DNA from: Phialophora verrucosa
Taxonomy: Eukaryota > Ascomycota > Eurotiomycetes > Chaetothyriales > Herpotrichiellaceae
Reading direction: 5' to 3'
DNA: 64,000 nt
NCBI GenBank assembly: GCA_002099365.1
Contig: MSED01000008.1
Location: 496,001-560,000, forward strand
The notes under the pieces were generated by a model. It was not told the DNA's origin, searched no databases, and worked only from the letters and a program-made list of their open reading frames with translations. Of the stretch, positions 20,609 through 32,900 are shown in pieces. A program made the position numbers and the translations under genes. Each line of letters begins with the position of its first letter. The stretch's first letter is position 1.

Positions 20609-21996
20609 ATGCCGCAACCCGAGGTCTACAGACCAGCGTTTACGGATCCTCCAGGGACAAATGTCGCCGGCATACCAACTGCCAAACTCAAACTGTCCTC
20701 GCCTGACGTGTCTTATGGCTTGCCGTACCAGGAGGCATGCGCGAAGCACGTGCGACACACGTACAATGCCTCGCGAGTCTACATCATCGCGTCAAGGACG
20801 CTTTCACGAGAAAGTGACCGGGTCAAGACACTGATCGAAGCTATAGGCCAGGACAAGGTCGTGGGTTGGACGAAGGGCATGACACCGCACACGCCATATT
20901 CAGAGATTTTGCAAATTACCGCTGACGCAAAAGAGGCCAACACCGATTGTCTTGTGACGCTGGGCGCTGGAAGTATCAGCGACGGGGCGAAGATGGTTGC
21001 TTTTGTCAGTTTCGCCATCCCGTCTATGCAAGCAGCGGTGCTGATCTTTGGAGCAGTGCCTTGCCAACGATATCAAGACACGAGAGGAGCTCATCAGATA
21101 TTCCGCGGAGAGCAAGGACGTACCCTCGGAAATTCACGAGCCAACAGTACCTTTGATCACGATCCCCACGAGTCTCTCCGGTGGCGAGGTACTTCTGTGT
21201 GTCACTAAATTGTTTCTGTTCAGACACTTACTATACGCAGTACTTCAGCCTCAGTGGCGGCACTGACGATGTGACCAAGCACAAGGTGCCATATCTCCAT
21301 TCGGGAATGGGTGTCAACCTCGTCATCTTAGACCCAGAGCTTTGTACAACCACTCCGCCGTACCACTGGCTCAGCACTGGGGTCAGGAGCCTCGATCACT
21401 GCGTGGAGGCCCTATGCTCGCTACACGGCACGGACAAGTCAGACCATAATGCAGAGGAGGGATTGAAGCTCCTGGTTCCTTCCCTGCTCAAATGCAAGCA
21501 AGATCCCAAAGACCTCGAAGCGCGCCATAAATGCCAAATGGCCGTCATGCTTGCGATGGACAACATTCGCGCCGGGATACCGATGGGTGGAAGCCATGCC
21601 ATCGGCCATCAACTCGGTCCCTTAGGCGTGGCTCATGGCGTCACTAGCTGTATCCTGTGCCCGGCTGTGATGAAGTACAACATGAAACACGCGAATGGCC
21701 ATCCGCAGATCATCAAGCGGCAGCAAAGAGTGAGGGGCATACTGTGGTCTGATCCCGAGGTGGCCCAGCTCCTGAAGAGCCAGGGACTTCAGGAAGATAC
21801 CTCGGATCTAGGTGATCTCTTGGACGTCGTTATCCGTGCGCTCGGCCTGCCGAGGACGGTGACGGAGCTCGGTATCAAGAGAGACGTATTCCCCAGTCTA
21901 GCTAAGAGATCACTCGCAGATATCTGGTCCCCGACGAATCCTGTTCCTCTGGTCAGAGCTGAACAGGTCCAAGAGATTCTTGAAGCTGTTGTCTGA
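20609..21996 (+). CDS. iron-containing alcohol dehydrogenase / maleylacetate reductase-like
   Basis: Three exons (20609..21004, 21057..21188, 21241..21996) separated by two 52-bp introns give 427 aa. The start MPQPEVY was chosen because upstream residues in the frame have no family character. Family marks are the N-terminal Rossmann-like part with LGAGSISDGAK, then PTSLSGGEYFSLSGGTDD across the second splice junction, the LSTGVRSLDHCVEAL helix, and the SHAIGHQLGPLGVAHG metal/substrate motif. Group III metal-dependent dehydrogenases of this kind reduce maleylacetate or aldehydes with NAD(P)H. The residue aligning with the usual Asp metal ligand (GxDALxHAxE) is Arg here, while the His residues remain. 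Its place beside a Zn2Cys6 regulator and oxygenases fits a degradative role, which is inference. Confidence 0.87.
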
Positions 21997-23133
21997 AAGT
22001 AGATGTACAAGGAGCACCATTTCGTTGCCTGAGAGGGGTTTGATGGCGTTTGGGGTATGGCTGACACAGCGGCCTCTTTGACGGCGATCAAGGATGCTGG
22101 AGGTTGGGACTAGCGTGACCCTTGCTGGGGCTATCACGCTCATTCGAGACCATGGCTGTCTGTAACGTCTAGAGCTCCGCCATGAGTACTCACGTAACAT
22201 CGTCTGGATCGATGGCCACCATTGGTGCACAACTCCATAGCACATTATTGTCAAGTGCACACATGTGTTAGTTTAGGACATGAGCTGAACCGTTTGAGAC
22301 TCCCTATTCAAGGAAGTGAGTGATCAGAATTTTCCATCCGTACGCTCGTTTTTTTGTACGAGGGCGACAGTCCTTTCTTCATTTGAAGATGGAGCCATAA
22401 GAGAGATACCCGCATGATGGAGCTAGGGCTTTCTATTATCATACAGACTATCTATACTATCCCATTTTGATCACTTACACTTCTAAGGTCAAGGCGAGGT
22501 GAAAGTGAATTAAAAATTGAAGGAATGTCGGTGAATGTTCGCCCTGGAAGAAGTATTTGTAATTAGTGGGAAGGATAGAACGCTGTTAGCATCCATAATC
22601 CACCGTAGCAGGATTGGTCAGCAGCTCATTTCTTGACTTTGTGATTTCAGATTCACTGATCTCTCTCTCGTTTCGATTGCAGATGCTGGCGCGCTTCCTT
22701 CTCTTTTCGGCTGGTCGAGATTGGTATGGCTTGGATCTTGCCTTCCCAACGATTGCCATGCAGCTGGCTAGGTCACCATGCGCCTGTGAAAGCTTCTGAG
22801 CGCCGCTGAATAATAAGACGCCTGTATCACACTGCGACTCTCCAGGTTCAACCCCCCCGGTGATCGCCAATCCCGACCAATTGCTGCATACAAAGGACGG
22901 CGGCGCAGACCCGCTGAAGCTTCCAACGGCCGCAACAGCTGTTCCTGGTTGAATCAGCCAGATCCTTCTTTGAATATGTCGCCACCAACAAAGTGGATAG
23001 ATAAGGTCAATGAGCGTGGCAATGAGTGGCTGCTTGGCTCGTCACTGCAGGCCGAGGAGTATAGCCCTTCCTCTCCATAGTGCCTGGACTGGAGTAACGC
23101 CGACCATTTCGCAAGTGTTTGAGGAAACCAGCC
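21997..23133. other. intergenic
   Basis: About 1.1 kb between the Fe-ADH-like gene and the Zn2Cys6 gene. No open frame with a motif was seen. Confidence 0.4.
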
Positions 23134-25277
23134 ATGGATCGCTCCAGTATTCTCAGGCGAACACTTGTTAACCAAGCGTGCGATTATTGTCGGTACCGGA
23201 AGCGACGATGTGACAGATTGGTGCCGAGATGCACCATGTGCATAGAGTGAGATGTACCAGTCCGACCATCATCCAGGTTCACACTGAAACAGGCTCTAGG
23301 AAAGGTCAGCAATGTCGCTACTCCGAGTATGTGCTTCTTTCTGTCTCCAGTCCAGTCCACGGCTGACCGATCACGGCAGAAGTCTTCCATGGCAAGATGG
23401 CCTCCCTGAAGCTTCAACGCAAGCGATCCAGCCCTCACACAGCAGCCCAGCACTAGTCCCAACCCAGTCTGAGTTCCCGGCTGTTTTCTTTCTCGACCAG
23501 GCCATGTTCAAGCACAGCAGGATCAGTCTGCCATCGAGCCCCAGATTACATCTTTCTCCCTGTCTCCTAGAGACACTCGGACGAGCTGACTCGGTGTCAA
23601 AGCGGTACTTTGGATGGGCACATCTGTGAGATTTTTTTGCCAACAGCATGTCGTGCCTAGCCTAACTGACTCGGTGGATTTCACAGATGGATGCCTATCG
23701 TCTCCAAAAGAAGGTGGGAGTCACACTTCATGGATCCATACGCACCACCAAGGACGGATGTGCAGCTCCTGCTCTTCTCGATGAACCTCGTGATGTGGTC
23801 GCCATCTCAGCGCGGTCGAAGGTTGAATCCGCGAACTGAACAGTATTTGAGCTTGAAGCGAGCGTTTATCGATGCTGAAATCATGGGCATTCTTTCAATG
23901 CCTCTTCTTCAAGCAATGTTACTTACGTCAATATACGAACTGGGCCATGCTATCTATCCCGCAGCACACATGTCAGTTGGCTCTTGTGTGAGGCTGGCAC
24001 TGGCCCTTGAGCTTGAGAAACAACGACAAATCGACCTCGACTTGTCCCAATACGACCTCGAAGATCAGGAAGAACGAAGAAGAGTCTGGTGGGCCGTCAT
24101 AATTCTTGACCGGTAAAACATCCCTATATGAGCTCGTGCATAAATTCAGGTGCCTGAGGTGCTTTCAAAAGTTCGAAGCGGAAGTCCTTCAGTACTTATC
24201 CACTGATATTTAACCAGACTCGATATCCAGAACCGGCCCACAAGTCCAGATCCGCGCGCGGCGGACTTGCTACCCATCGACGGTGAGTGTTCTTCATGAT
24301 CATCTGGTGCCCATCAAAGCATCTACGCATGTACTCTCATTTTCAGATGACCAGATTGCTGATCCGGCTTTTGGGCGAACGCCAGACCAAGACTGGGATG
24401 ATGGAGTATGTTGATTAGGAAAGCTTGCCACCGTTCTCATCACTAACTGCGCCTAGATCATTCAACCCGACCAAATTCAGACCGTGAGCGCGCCGTCGAC
24501 CTCCAAGTCGGGGATGCTAGCTCGGTTGTCGCAGGCAGTATATCTACTAGGCAAAGTCCTACGGCACAAGCATGAACCGACCGATGATCCCAACTTTAAC
24601 CAGCACGAGCGACTCCAGATAGACAAGTCGCTTCGGGCGCTTCTGAGGTTGGCGTATCAGGGCAATTCTGTACCTGTGACTGTTATCTGTCCACAGACCG
24701 CCATGTGTTTCGGCGCTTTGATTGAGTTGCATTTTCTAGGCTACATGGAGGCGCCGGGGTCGGAATCCCTCAAGGCGCGCCCAAGAGCAAAGGCAATGCA
24801 GGCTGCTTTGGACCTTCTGAGACCTGTTGCTGGACAGGCTTGCCAGGCCAGCAGTGTCTGGTTCCGTAACCGGCCCTTTACACTTGAACAAGCATCCCCC
24901 CTGCTATTGCCTTGGACGTATCAGGCCGCTCTCACCTTTCTGAGGCTGGCGCATTGGTTCCAATTACTCGATCAATCCGAAATCTCCGAGCCTCGCCGGG
25001 AGATCAGGTCCGAAGAGAACCAAAGATACATCATGGAGGCTAACCAGGGAGCTGCAAGCATGATGCGTAAGCTCTCATTACTCGGCAGCCAGTGGTGTGC
25101 ATCTGGTATGTGGAACTCTCCGACCTGTTTATCGTTTTGCTAAGAATTTGGCTCGTAAAGATTCATACGTGAGAATTTTGAAAGCTAGGATAAGCAGCAA
25201 CGCTGTCTGACAAGGCCATGTTTGAGTCACATAGAAGAAAAGCCATGTCTCGGCTTACCCCTACTGTATGTGCTTGA
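23134..25277 (+). CDS. Zn2Cys6 transcription factor
   Basis: Eight exons: 23134..23246, 23300..23326, 23380..23625, 23687..24112, 24218..24282, 24347..24405, 24457..25105, 25198..25277 (554 aa, all junctions in frame). The zinc cluster CDYCRYRKRRC...CTMC starts at residue 16; the sixth Cys (EKGQQC) lies on the 27-bp second exon, which confirms the first splice. The middle-homology (fungal_trans) region follows: the SLPSSPRLHL segment, MGILSMPLLQAMLLTSIYELGH, the SVGSCVRLALALELEKQ helix and the RRVWWAVIILDRL motif. The last exon is less certain: an alternative acceptor at 25160 gives a stop at 25210, but the chosen one restores a typical LSDKAMFESHRRKAM tail. It probably regulates neighbouring catabolic genes (inference). 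Confidence 0.85.
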
Positions 25278-25560
25278 TCAATAATTTGTATTGGCTGAGG
25301 AGGCCTTTATGGTACACCGTCTACAGTCAAGTATTCTGGTCCTGCATTGGTCGCCACCCCTGTCGATATCCATAGCTCCCTTGGTAGGCTGATTTTGTAA
25401 GCAGCAGTTGGCGGCGCCGCTAGTCTCTCACTTGCAGTATTCACAGAACCTGGAAGAGAAATACTGAGATTCAGATGTACAGCTAGAACATCTACATCAC
25501 CTATTTGAATCGACAATGCCGCTGCACGTCCTCACTCAAAGGTAGGCTTTTCACAGCTTT

Positions 25561-26327
25561 ATGTCCTCCATGCATACCTCTTTGAAAATGCCATCCCCCC
25601 TCGCCAACACCGCGATCGTCCTCATCGACCCCTACAATGACTTCCTCCACCCAGAGGGCAAGATGTTCTTTGCTACAAAGGAAGACCTCGCCCGCAAGAA
25701 CACCATCGCGCATCTGAAACAGCTTGTGGCGTTTGCGCGCTCTAAGGGATTACCAATATACTACGGCCTCCATCAACAATACAAGGAAGGCTTCTTCGAT
25801 GGCTGGAAACATATGGCTCACATCCACGAGAACATCAAAAGGACGGCTACATTCGCCGAGGGCAGCTTCGGAGCCCAGATCTACGACGGGCTTGAACCAA
25901 GCCTAGAAAATGGGGATGTGGTCGTCAGCAAGCACTGGAACAGCAGGTGAGCCCGCGCTTTTATTTCGAAGCGTCCTCTCCATAATAGCTAGACTCTTAC
26001 ACACCTCAGCTCCTTCCACCATACCGATCTCGACTTCCAGCTTCGTCAGCGAGACATCACCCGGCTCGTGCTGGCGGGTATGACGGCCAACACTTGTCTC
26101 GAGGCAACGGCGAGATTCGCGTACGAGCTAGGTTACCACATCACGCTCCTGTGAGTGGCAGGTTCTCTCTGATACAATGGTATTCTTGTCAACTGACCCC
26201 GGGTTCTAGGACTGATGCCACGGCTGGCTTCGACCCCAAGGCAACGGATGCAGCCACGGACATTATTTGGCCGATCTTTGCATCTCGCGTTACAACCGTG
26301 GGAGAGTTCATTGAGGGATCCGAGTGA
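25561..26327 (+). CDS. isochorismatase-family hydrolase
   Basis: Three exons (25561..25946, 26010..26150, 26210..26327) with introns of 63 and 59 bp give 214 aa. The catalytic triad of the cysteine-hydrolase (isochorismatase-like) fold is complete: Asp23 in VLIDPYNDF, Lys124 in VVVSKHW, and the nucleophile Cys158 in GMTANTCLEAT. The ending TLLTDATAGF is also typical. Enzymes of this fold cleave isochorismate, nicotinamide, biuret, N-carbamoyl or other amides; the substrate cannot be told. Later in-frame ATGs at 25570 and 25588 are alternative starts. It lies between a Zn2Cys6 and a bZIP gene in the block with two FMN monooxygenases. Confidence 0.88.
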
Positions 26328-27721
26328 ATTTGATCCGGTTGGTTGACTGCGAGCTTTCAATGGTCGCTATAGTGGGTCATCAGCTATAAGTTTACAGTCA
26401 GGTCAAAAAGCTGCGTAGAATAAGATTAGCATCCGATGTCAAATGAAAGTAGCACTCAATGCTTAGACATTTCTCCTGTGAGCACGATAAGTTTAATGTC
26501 AGATCGCCGACGGGGATCGTACAGACTGCTCACGCTGTGTCTTGCTGTTAGATTAAGACAACTGCGGACGTAGCGGGGCAGCTCGAGAGGGAGGCGGCGG
26601 CCTCCATACCCTAAGAGCACCTTTCCAACTATAGCATGATTACTTGCGAGCTCCGACATGCTTGATCCTTGGCTCGTAGTCACGGCCGTACTGATGAGGT
26701 CCAGGTTTTGATGAAGATTGCTTTGGCAAAGCCGAATTGTGGGTGGTGGGGCATAGGGGTTGCAGCCTCGCAAGCCTGCATGCATGCCGGGGTCCTTAGC
26801 CTCACTCGCCTTCCACCTACAGTGCTTGTGCAGCTGGCACTCTTAGCCCAAAGGGTCTTTGCTTAGTAACTTCGTTAGGGGCGCCGCCTGCTTCTGAGGT
26901 GTGGAGTCATCGCGACTTACGGAGTGCACAGTAATCCCAACAGAACATCGATCGGCCTGCTGCTCCTTCGAGGCAGGGCAGCGTACTATCGCGGAACTAT
27001 TACCTCTAAATGTGTACCATGTACGAGTACCAGCTACTGTGTATTCCCCCAGTGTTCCGGCACCTGGTACAGCATCGATCGGCATTCAAGGGAAAACCCT
27101 GACCCAAGGCCCACATTCGACGAACTTGATCCCCGAAGATCTGCCCTCGCCACATCTGTTTGTGTCGCCAATGAGGCCCTACAGACTTCTTCCCGTCGTA
27201 TACTCCACAAGGACGACCAAATTATGCACAAGCTTTAGCCAAGGCCGCCGATTGGCGTCCCGAGGACAGGCGGACCGGAAGAGCGGAATCGTGCCAAAGA
27301 ATCGCCTTCCCACGCGTCATACTGTATATCATTACCCAAGGGCCGGCCTGACAGTAAAACTGGCCCCAAGCACCCATTATGTAAGTTGACGAAACAAGCG
27401 TGGAGGCCGACGCGACAAATCCTGGCACAAAGACCCGCCAGGCTTCCAGTGTTGCAGCGTGCTCGAAACCCGAACGAGGGCTTCTGGTACGGTAAGGTTT
27501 CTTGAATGTTATCAACGGCCAGCGCACAAATGGAATTACATGCCGCCGAAGGAAGTTTGCAACGTTCAGCCGTGGCGCACGCCTCACCTCCACACTTGCT
27601 CTTGATAATTTCTAGTTTCTCCTTGCGCGTGCCCTACACATTCCTTACTCGTCGTGCTTGGTCGAGGAAGGAAACTGGGAGCTGGAGAAGAAGAACGACG
27701 ATCCTTTGACCGATTTCAGAG
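26328..27721. other. intergenic
   Basis: About 1.4 kb with no recognisable gene. Open frames at 26456-26785 (-) and 26901-27389 (+) lack motifs and have unlikely composition. It probably includes the bZIP promoter and leader. Confidence 0.4.
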
Positions 27722-28445
27722 ATGCAGCAAAAGAGTATCAATATATGGTCGAGTACAACGACGGCTGGCACGAACCACCCTAGCGATGTGACATACCACC
27801 AGCATGATTTGCCAATACCGCTGCATGTGTTCTGCGAAAACGGTTCTTACGGCTGCCACTGCCAGCACACGTTCCGAAGCCCGGAACTGACGTCTACATA
27901 CGACATCACGGCCGAGACCAGCGGCTGGGCAGAGCCGGAGCTGGAGCTGTATTATCTCCAGAGCCCGAACGCCAGCGACTTTGTGCCGTGGCCTGATCTA
28001 CTGGGCGATGCCTGCGACCACCGTCCCGCTTCCGTCCTGTCACCGGCGAAGTCGAACTCGTCGCAGGGTTCGACGGCATTCGAAGGGGTTGGTACGCCCG
28101 AAACACAGACCAGCGTCTCTGACACGAGGAAGGAAAACAGGAAAGAACGGCGAAGAGCGCAAAATCGGGCAGCGTAAGTCTGACAAATTCCAACCCCAGG
28201 CTCTGCAGACCCACCCCAAGCTGATCCAACTGGCAAGTATCAGGCAACGCCGGCATCGAGAACGCAGACAGCTGACTCACTGTCTTACGAGGACGAAAGT
28301 CATCGAGCTGGAATGTGCCCTTGCAAGCGCGATGGAGCAGGAGAAAATCACCAAGGAGGAGAACGAAAAGTTGCGGACAAGGTTGGCGTTCCTGGAAGAG
28401 GCTCAAGGGGGTGCCGGAGAGACGATGTCCACGCCGCCATCATAG
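27722..28445 (+). CDS. bZIP transcription factor
   Basis: Two exons (27722..28173, 28244..28445) with a 70-bp intron give 217 aa. The intron interrupts the basic region exactly at NRAA|QRRHRERRQ; joining gives the DNA-contact signature RRRAQNRAAQRRHRER, of the N-x2-AAQ-x2-R kind seen in Yap/AP-1-like fungal factors. A leucine-zipper-like helix follows (VIELECALASAMEQEKITKEENEKL). The N-terminal part is Ser/Thr-rich and acidic with several Cys/His residues (ENGSYGCHCQH), compatible with an activation or redox-sensing segment, though no Yap1-type cysteine domain is certain. Target genes are unknown. Confidence 0.85.
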
Positions 28446-28866
28446 GGAGGCGAGGGGTGGTGTGTAACTTCGACGCGGTATGAGTACACCTCTAGAGCCT
28501 GGATCTGTGGGACAGAGCATCACCCTTTTGGTGAGTCGCTAGCCTGTGGGTAGGTTGTTGGCGGCTGAAGCTGGGTCCGAGGCCCTAATTTTGGTCTACC
28601 TCCGTGGCTTTACGCACAGACATAGACGAGGGAACATTCGAGACGGGCATCTTGGTATTTGATTGAATCTTCGGATTGTAGAAAGCGAAGGATACCCGTA
28701 TCACCACTATAGGGGCATACATGTTGACGTGTCCACGCGCGACCTTTGTTGGTCCGGAGCGGGAAATCAGCCAAATAGAGATCGGCGACAGGGACTCCAA
28801 AGCAGTAAATTCATGGGGTGTGTGCGCTCCGCAATGTGAGGGCCACGCCAGTTCCCGCATATTTAC
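28446..28866. other. convergent intergenic region
   Basis: 3' flanks of the bZIP gene (+) and the broken FMN monooxygenase (-). Nothing else seen. Confidence 0.4.
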
Positions 28867-30626
28867 CTACTGTGCTTGTTGGTATCGAGGTATGTCTTCA
28901 TCTTTGGTCCACTTGAATTTACTCCCCGGATGGTCACTCAACAGTGAGGGCGTGCCGAAGAACTGCTCCCGCGCAGTGAGGCCCTCCTTCTCGACCCCCT
29001 CCCGGAAGATGCCCCTCCTGCGTAGCTCGGGAAGCAGGAATTCAATGATATCTTCGAACGACCCGGGGTTCACCACATGAGACAGATTGAAGCCATCCAC
29101 GTCCGCGACCTCGACCCACCGCTCGAGCTCGTCGGCAACAGTAGTCGGCGAGCCCACGATCTTGGCATTCATGCCCCCTAGGATCAGGTACTCGGCAATC
29201 CGATTCTTGTTCCACTTCAGGTTTTCGCTCCCGGGCACCGTATCGGCCCAGCCGTTGACGATCGACTGGATCATGGGCACCTTGACGAACCGAAAGTCTT
29301 CCTCGTCCGAGTAGGTCGAGAGATCGACGCCCGTCCAGCCTCCGAAGAGCGCGAGAGCCCCTTCCCGGTTTCCCCAGGATAGAAATTCCTCGTGTTTCTG
29401 CCGGGCCGCCTCGTCCGTCTCCGCGACAATGACGCACATGGACGCGATGACCTTGACGTGGTAGGGGTCGCGACCGGCCTCGCGCGCGAGCTGCCGAATC
29501 GCCGCCACCGAGGGTTTGAGCTTCTCTGGCAGCTAAGCCCCGGCGAAGATCACCTCGGCGTGCTTGGCGCCGAATGCCCGCCCGCTTTTCGAAGTCCCGG
29601 CTTGGAAGAGAAACGGCGTGCGTTGCGGAGAGGGCTCGCAGATGTGAGGGCCCGGAACGCTAAAATGCTTGCCCCGGTGGTTGATGTCTCGGACGCGCTC
29701 CCCGACGGCGTACACGCCCGTGTCGAAGTCCGCGACCACGGCGTCTTCGCGCCAACTCCCTTCCCACAACTTGTACAGCACTTCCATGTACTCCTCTGCT
29801 ATGGCGTAGCGGGCGTCGTGCTCGACTTGCTGGTCGAGGCCGAAATTGCGCGCCGCGCTGTCGAGCTGTGGACAATGTTAGAATTTCCCTGCGGGCTGAC
29901 GTCCGACATCTGTCCGGTTCGGCAGACATCAATCGCAATGGATGGTAATTAACGGTAACGTACATAAGAAGTCACGATATTCCAGGCCACGCGTCCGTCG
30001 CTCAAGTGGTCAACCGTCGAGAATCTTCGTGCCAGAGAATACGGCGGCTCGTAGGTCGTGCTAGCAGTGATTCCGAATGCGAGATTCTTTGTCACCGCCG
30101 CCATGGCCGGGACCAAGTACAGCGGATCGTTGACAGGGAACTGGGCACCCGATCCCAGCGCAGGCCCTGTGTTGCTCGGGCCCTTGTAGACTGATGTCCT
30201 GTCAGAGAGTGTTCAATTCTCGATCCGATCATGTAGCTGAACTTGGAGCAGACAGGAATGGGAGGGGCAGGATGTTTCGCCATGGAGAAATCTTCAATAG
30301 AAGACTTTCACCTGGACTTGCAATCAACCCCCTAGGGGACACCTACCATCGTAAGCGCCGAGAACATCGGCCAGGAACAGAGCATGGAATCCAGCGTCGT
30401 CCAGGATGCGAGCGAGGTCCGTCCAAAAGGACAGCTTCTTGTAGTTGTACGTCTTGTTTCGTGGATGTCGCCAGAGTCCAGGCGAGAGATGGCCGGGCGT
30501 GTTCATGGCAAATGCATTGAGCACGAGTTTCTTCTTGGCCGGCGCGCCTCCCCCGCTTGCCTCCCCTGCATCCCCATTCGGCGTCGCGCCGTTGATCTTG
30601 GCATGTCCCGCGTCGGTCGTCGACAT
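28867..30626 (-). pseudogene. NtaA/SnaA/DszA-type FMN-dependent monooxygenase with in-frame stop
   Basis: Exons 30626..30347, 30190..29964 and 29865..28867 (introns 156 and 98 bp) form a 501-codon frame with one internal TAG at 29535..29533 (codon 280). Without it the protein would be a complete flavin-dependent monooxygenase of the bacterial-luciferase-like superfamily: LNAFAMNTPGHLSPG, FLADVLGAYDG, AMAAVTKNLAFGITAST, FSTVDHLSDGRVAWNIVTS, PSPQRTPFLFQAGTS and the C-terminal PGSFEDIIEFLLPELRRRG. The frame stays open on both sides of the TAG and no splice option of plausible length removes it. A CAG-to-TAG change explains it most simply. It could be a true nonsense allele, a base error or programmed readthrough. 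This family normally takes FMNH2 from a separate reductase, which is not seen nearby. Confidence 0.85.
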
Positions 30627-31345
30627 CTGAACCGTCGTCTTGTTTGAAGCTCCCAACTGCCCTTCGTTCAGTTCAGTGCACCGGAACCTCAACACAAGGC
30701 TCGCTTCTTATGCCAAGTCAAGGAGTTCGCTCCGACGCGCCTCCCTGCCCACGCTGACATGCCACAGGCGCAGCCGTGCCAGAATGCTGGATCGCGTCAT
30801 CGCGCTTAGTAGCACGCAATCGGATAAGATCTCGCGCCTTTTCGAATCATGCTCACTGGCGACCACTTCTCTCGAACAATGGGGCAATGTACCTCGAGGG
30901 TACCTGCGGACTTGTCCGGGTACAGCGGCAAGTGTAGTCCACGTCCTGACCACAGCGGGGCGAGCACGACATTCACGGTGTTGAAAAAAAAAATTCGTGC
31001 CTCGACACGCCATGTGCAAAGCAATGTGAGGCCAGAGTCCACTTCTCCAGCTGATGCCTCTAAGTACATATAGGTACCCGCTCGAGAGATATGCGTCGAG
31101 ACGGACCGAGTCTTTACAAGAGTCTTAATACCAATCCTGTTCGGCTCACACCGATACAGTACGCCCGGAATTACTGAACCTAATGGCCGGTGGAATTTGT
31201 CGACCCGATTAGTTACTATTATGATACGCTGTGCTGAGTCTCGGCTTAGAAATGCCCTTCTGAAGCTCTGTCTGCCGGTTGACACGCTTTCTTGGGCCTG
31301 GCTGGCACTGAACCGAGCGATCATTCCAAGTCACACCCTCCAGCC
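30627..31345. other. divergent intergenic region
   Basis: Promoter region between the FMN monooxygenase (-) and the MDR reductase (+). Short A-tract at 30983-30993. No gene seen. Confidence 0.4.
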
Positions 31346-32788
31346 ATGGGGTTCACTCGATTCTTGCACTCCTTGAAGGCCACCACCAGTCCTGGTAAAG
31401 ATGCTGCCTTCCAGGTGTCGATTCGAGAGATTGAGAAGCCGTCGTCAGCCTCAGCGTCCTCGTCTTCATCTTCGACCATCTCCACGCATCAGCGGGCATT
31501 GATCCTCTACGCGCCCAGACAGCCGTACGAAGAAATCTCAGACCACCCTACGCCGTCGCTTTTGAATGATCGAGAACTGCTCGTCCGGAACCGGGTCATC
31601 GGTCTCAATCCGATCGACTGGAAGGCACCGTGAGGAATCCTGTTCACTGCACTCCTTGGTGGTGGTTGTCCCGTGCAGAATACTGACGCTATCAGGGACT
31701 TCAACTTTGGCATCCCCGAGCTACCGTATGTCTCTGGCCGCGAGCTCGTTGGCCAGGTCGCTATCAGTCCAAGACAGAAGTCGCGCTTCCGGCCCGGCGA
31801 CTGGGTCATCGTCATCTCCACCGACTACAGGGACCTGCGCAAAGCCGCGTACCAGCAGTGCGTTGTTGCCACCGACTTCAATGTCTGCCGCCTACCACCC
31901 AACGTGTCCCCAGAATCTGGCTCGGCACTAGGCGTGGCCTTTGTGGCGGCAGCTCTCTGTCTCGGGATCTGCGCAGGGCTCGATTTCTCCAAGCTGGCAA
32001 ATGGTCCGGATCTTCTTTCGATCGTCAGGCGGCTGGACCCCCAGCGATTACCTCAAGACGTTCGGTCGGAATGCCTGGAGGGGATCAATTTGCGTGAACG
32101 GGCCACGCAAGGCGACTGGGTGGCCATCTGGGGCGGTTCGTCGACCAGCGCGCTGATGCTGAACCAGATCGCCAGACTGTTGGGGTTACGGACGATCAGT
32201 GTCATCGACCACAGCAAGCACGCCTTGAACTTGACGTCCAATCCGAAGACCAGGCCCGACGTCATTGTCGACAATCACAACCCTGCCCGGGCCATCGAGA
32301 TTGTCAGGTCGGTCACGAACAACGGCCTAAGATTCGCTGTCGACACGGTGGGGAGGGAGACCGCCACGCACTTGATGCAATGCCTGAGGCAAGAGTCGTC
32401 CTCCTCGTCGTCACTTCCAGACCCAGTACCAAACACGGATGCAGCACCTCCAAACTCAACTCCTGGGACAGGAGCCGCTCTTTCAAACTCAATACCGAGT
32501 ACGGACGCCACACTTCCACGTGCCCACCTCGTCGGTCTGACGGGGCTGCCGAAAACAAAAACCTCCCCTAGTATCACTTTCCACACCATGCCGATCAAAG
32601 TGTTCCATGAGGTTCCGGAGGTGGGAGAGGCATTGATGCTGTGGCTGGAGCGACTACTGAGTCAAGGACTCTTAGTGCCTCCCTCGATCTTGGGTGTCAG
32701 AGAAGGCTTCGGAGCCATCAACGGGGCGTTGGATTCAATGAGAAGAGGGGAAGTCAGCGGCGGGAGAGTCGTAGTTAAAGTTGAGTGA
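31346..32788 (+). CDS. MDR-superfamily zinc-independent-type alcohol dehydrogenase / enoyl reductase-like
   Basis: Two exons (31346..31629, 31696..32788) with a 66-bp intron (branch TACTGAC) give 458 aa. The N-terminal GroES-like half reads ELLVRNRVIGLNPIDWKAPDF, then PYVSGRELVGQV and FRPGDWVIV. The Rossmann half has WGGSSTSALMLNQIARLLGLRTISV, VDNHNPARAIEIVRSVTN and DTVGRETA. The arrangement matches fungal medium-chain reductases related to trans-acting enoyl reductases, and I see no catalytic zinc-site cysteines of classical ADHs. An insert of Ser/Pro/Thr-rich repeats (residues about 350-385: PVPNTDAAPPNSTPGTG...) is unusual and may be a loop expansion. It is divergent from the broken FMN monooxygenase, so the two may share regulation. 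Confidence 0.82.
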
Positions 32789-32900
32789 AGCGCGTAGGCA
32801 CGCGGGCATTGACGGCAAAAAAACGCAACGCAGAGTTTCATTACACTAAGACGGGCTTGGGAACTAGATATCATAGACGGTGTACTATACTAGAATGATA

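Noticed and set aside
26901..27389. 162-aa + strand frame before the bZIP gene
   Set aside because: No motif, frame overlaps other random frames, composition not protein-like; treated as bZIP leader or promoter.
29509..29545. Intron that would remove the TAG at 29533-29535
   Set aside because: The only GT..AG pair that fits (GTGATC..CCAG) is 28 bp, shorter than any other intron in the window and without a branch site.
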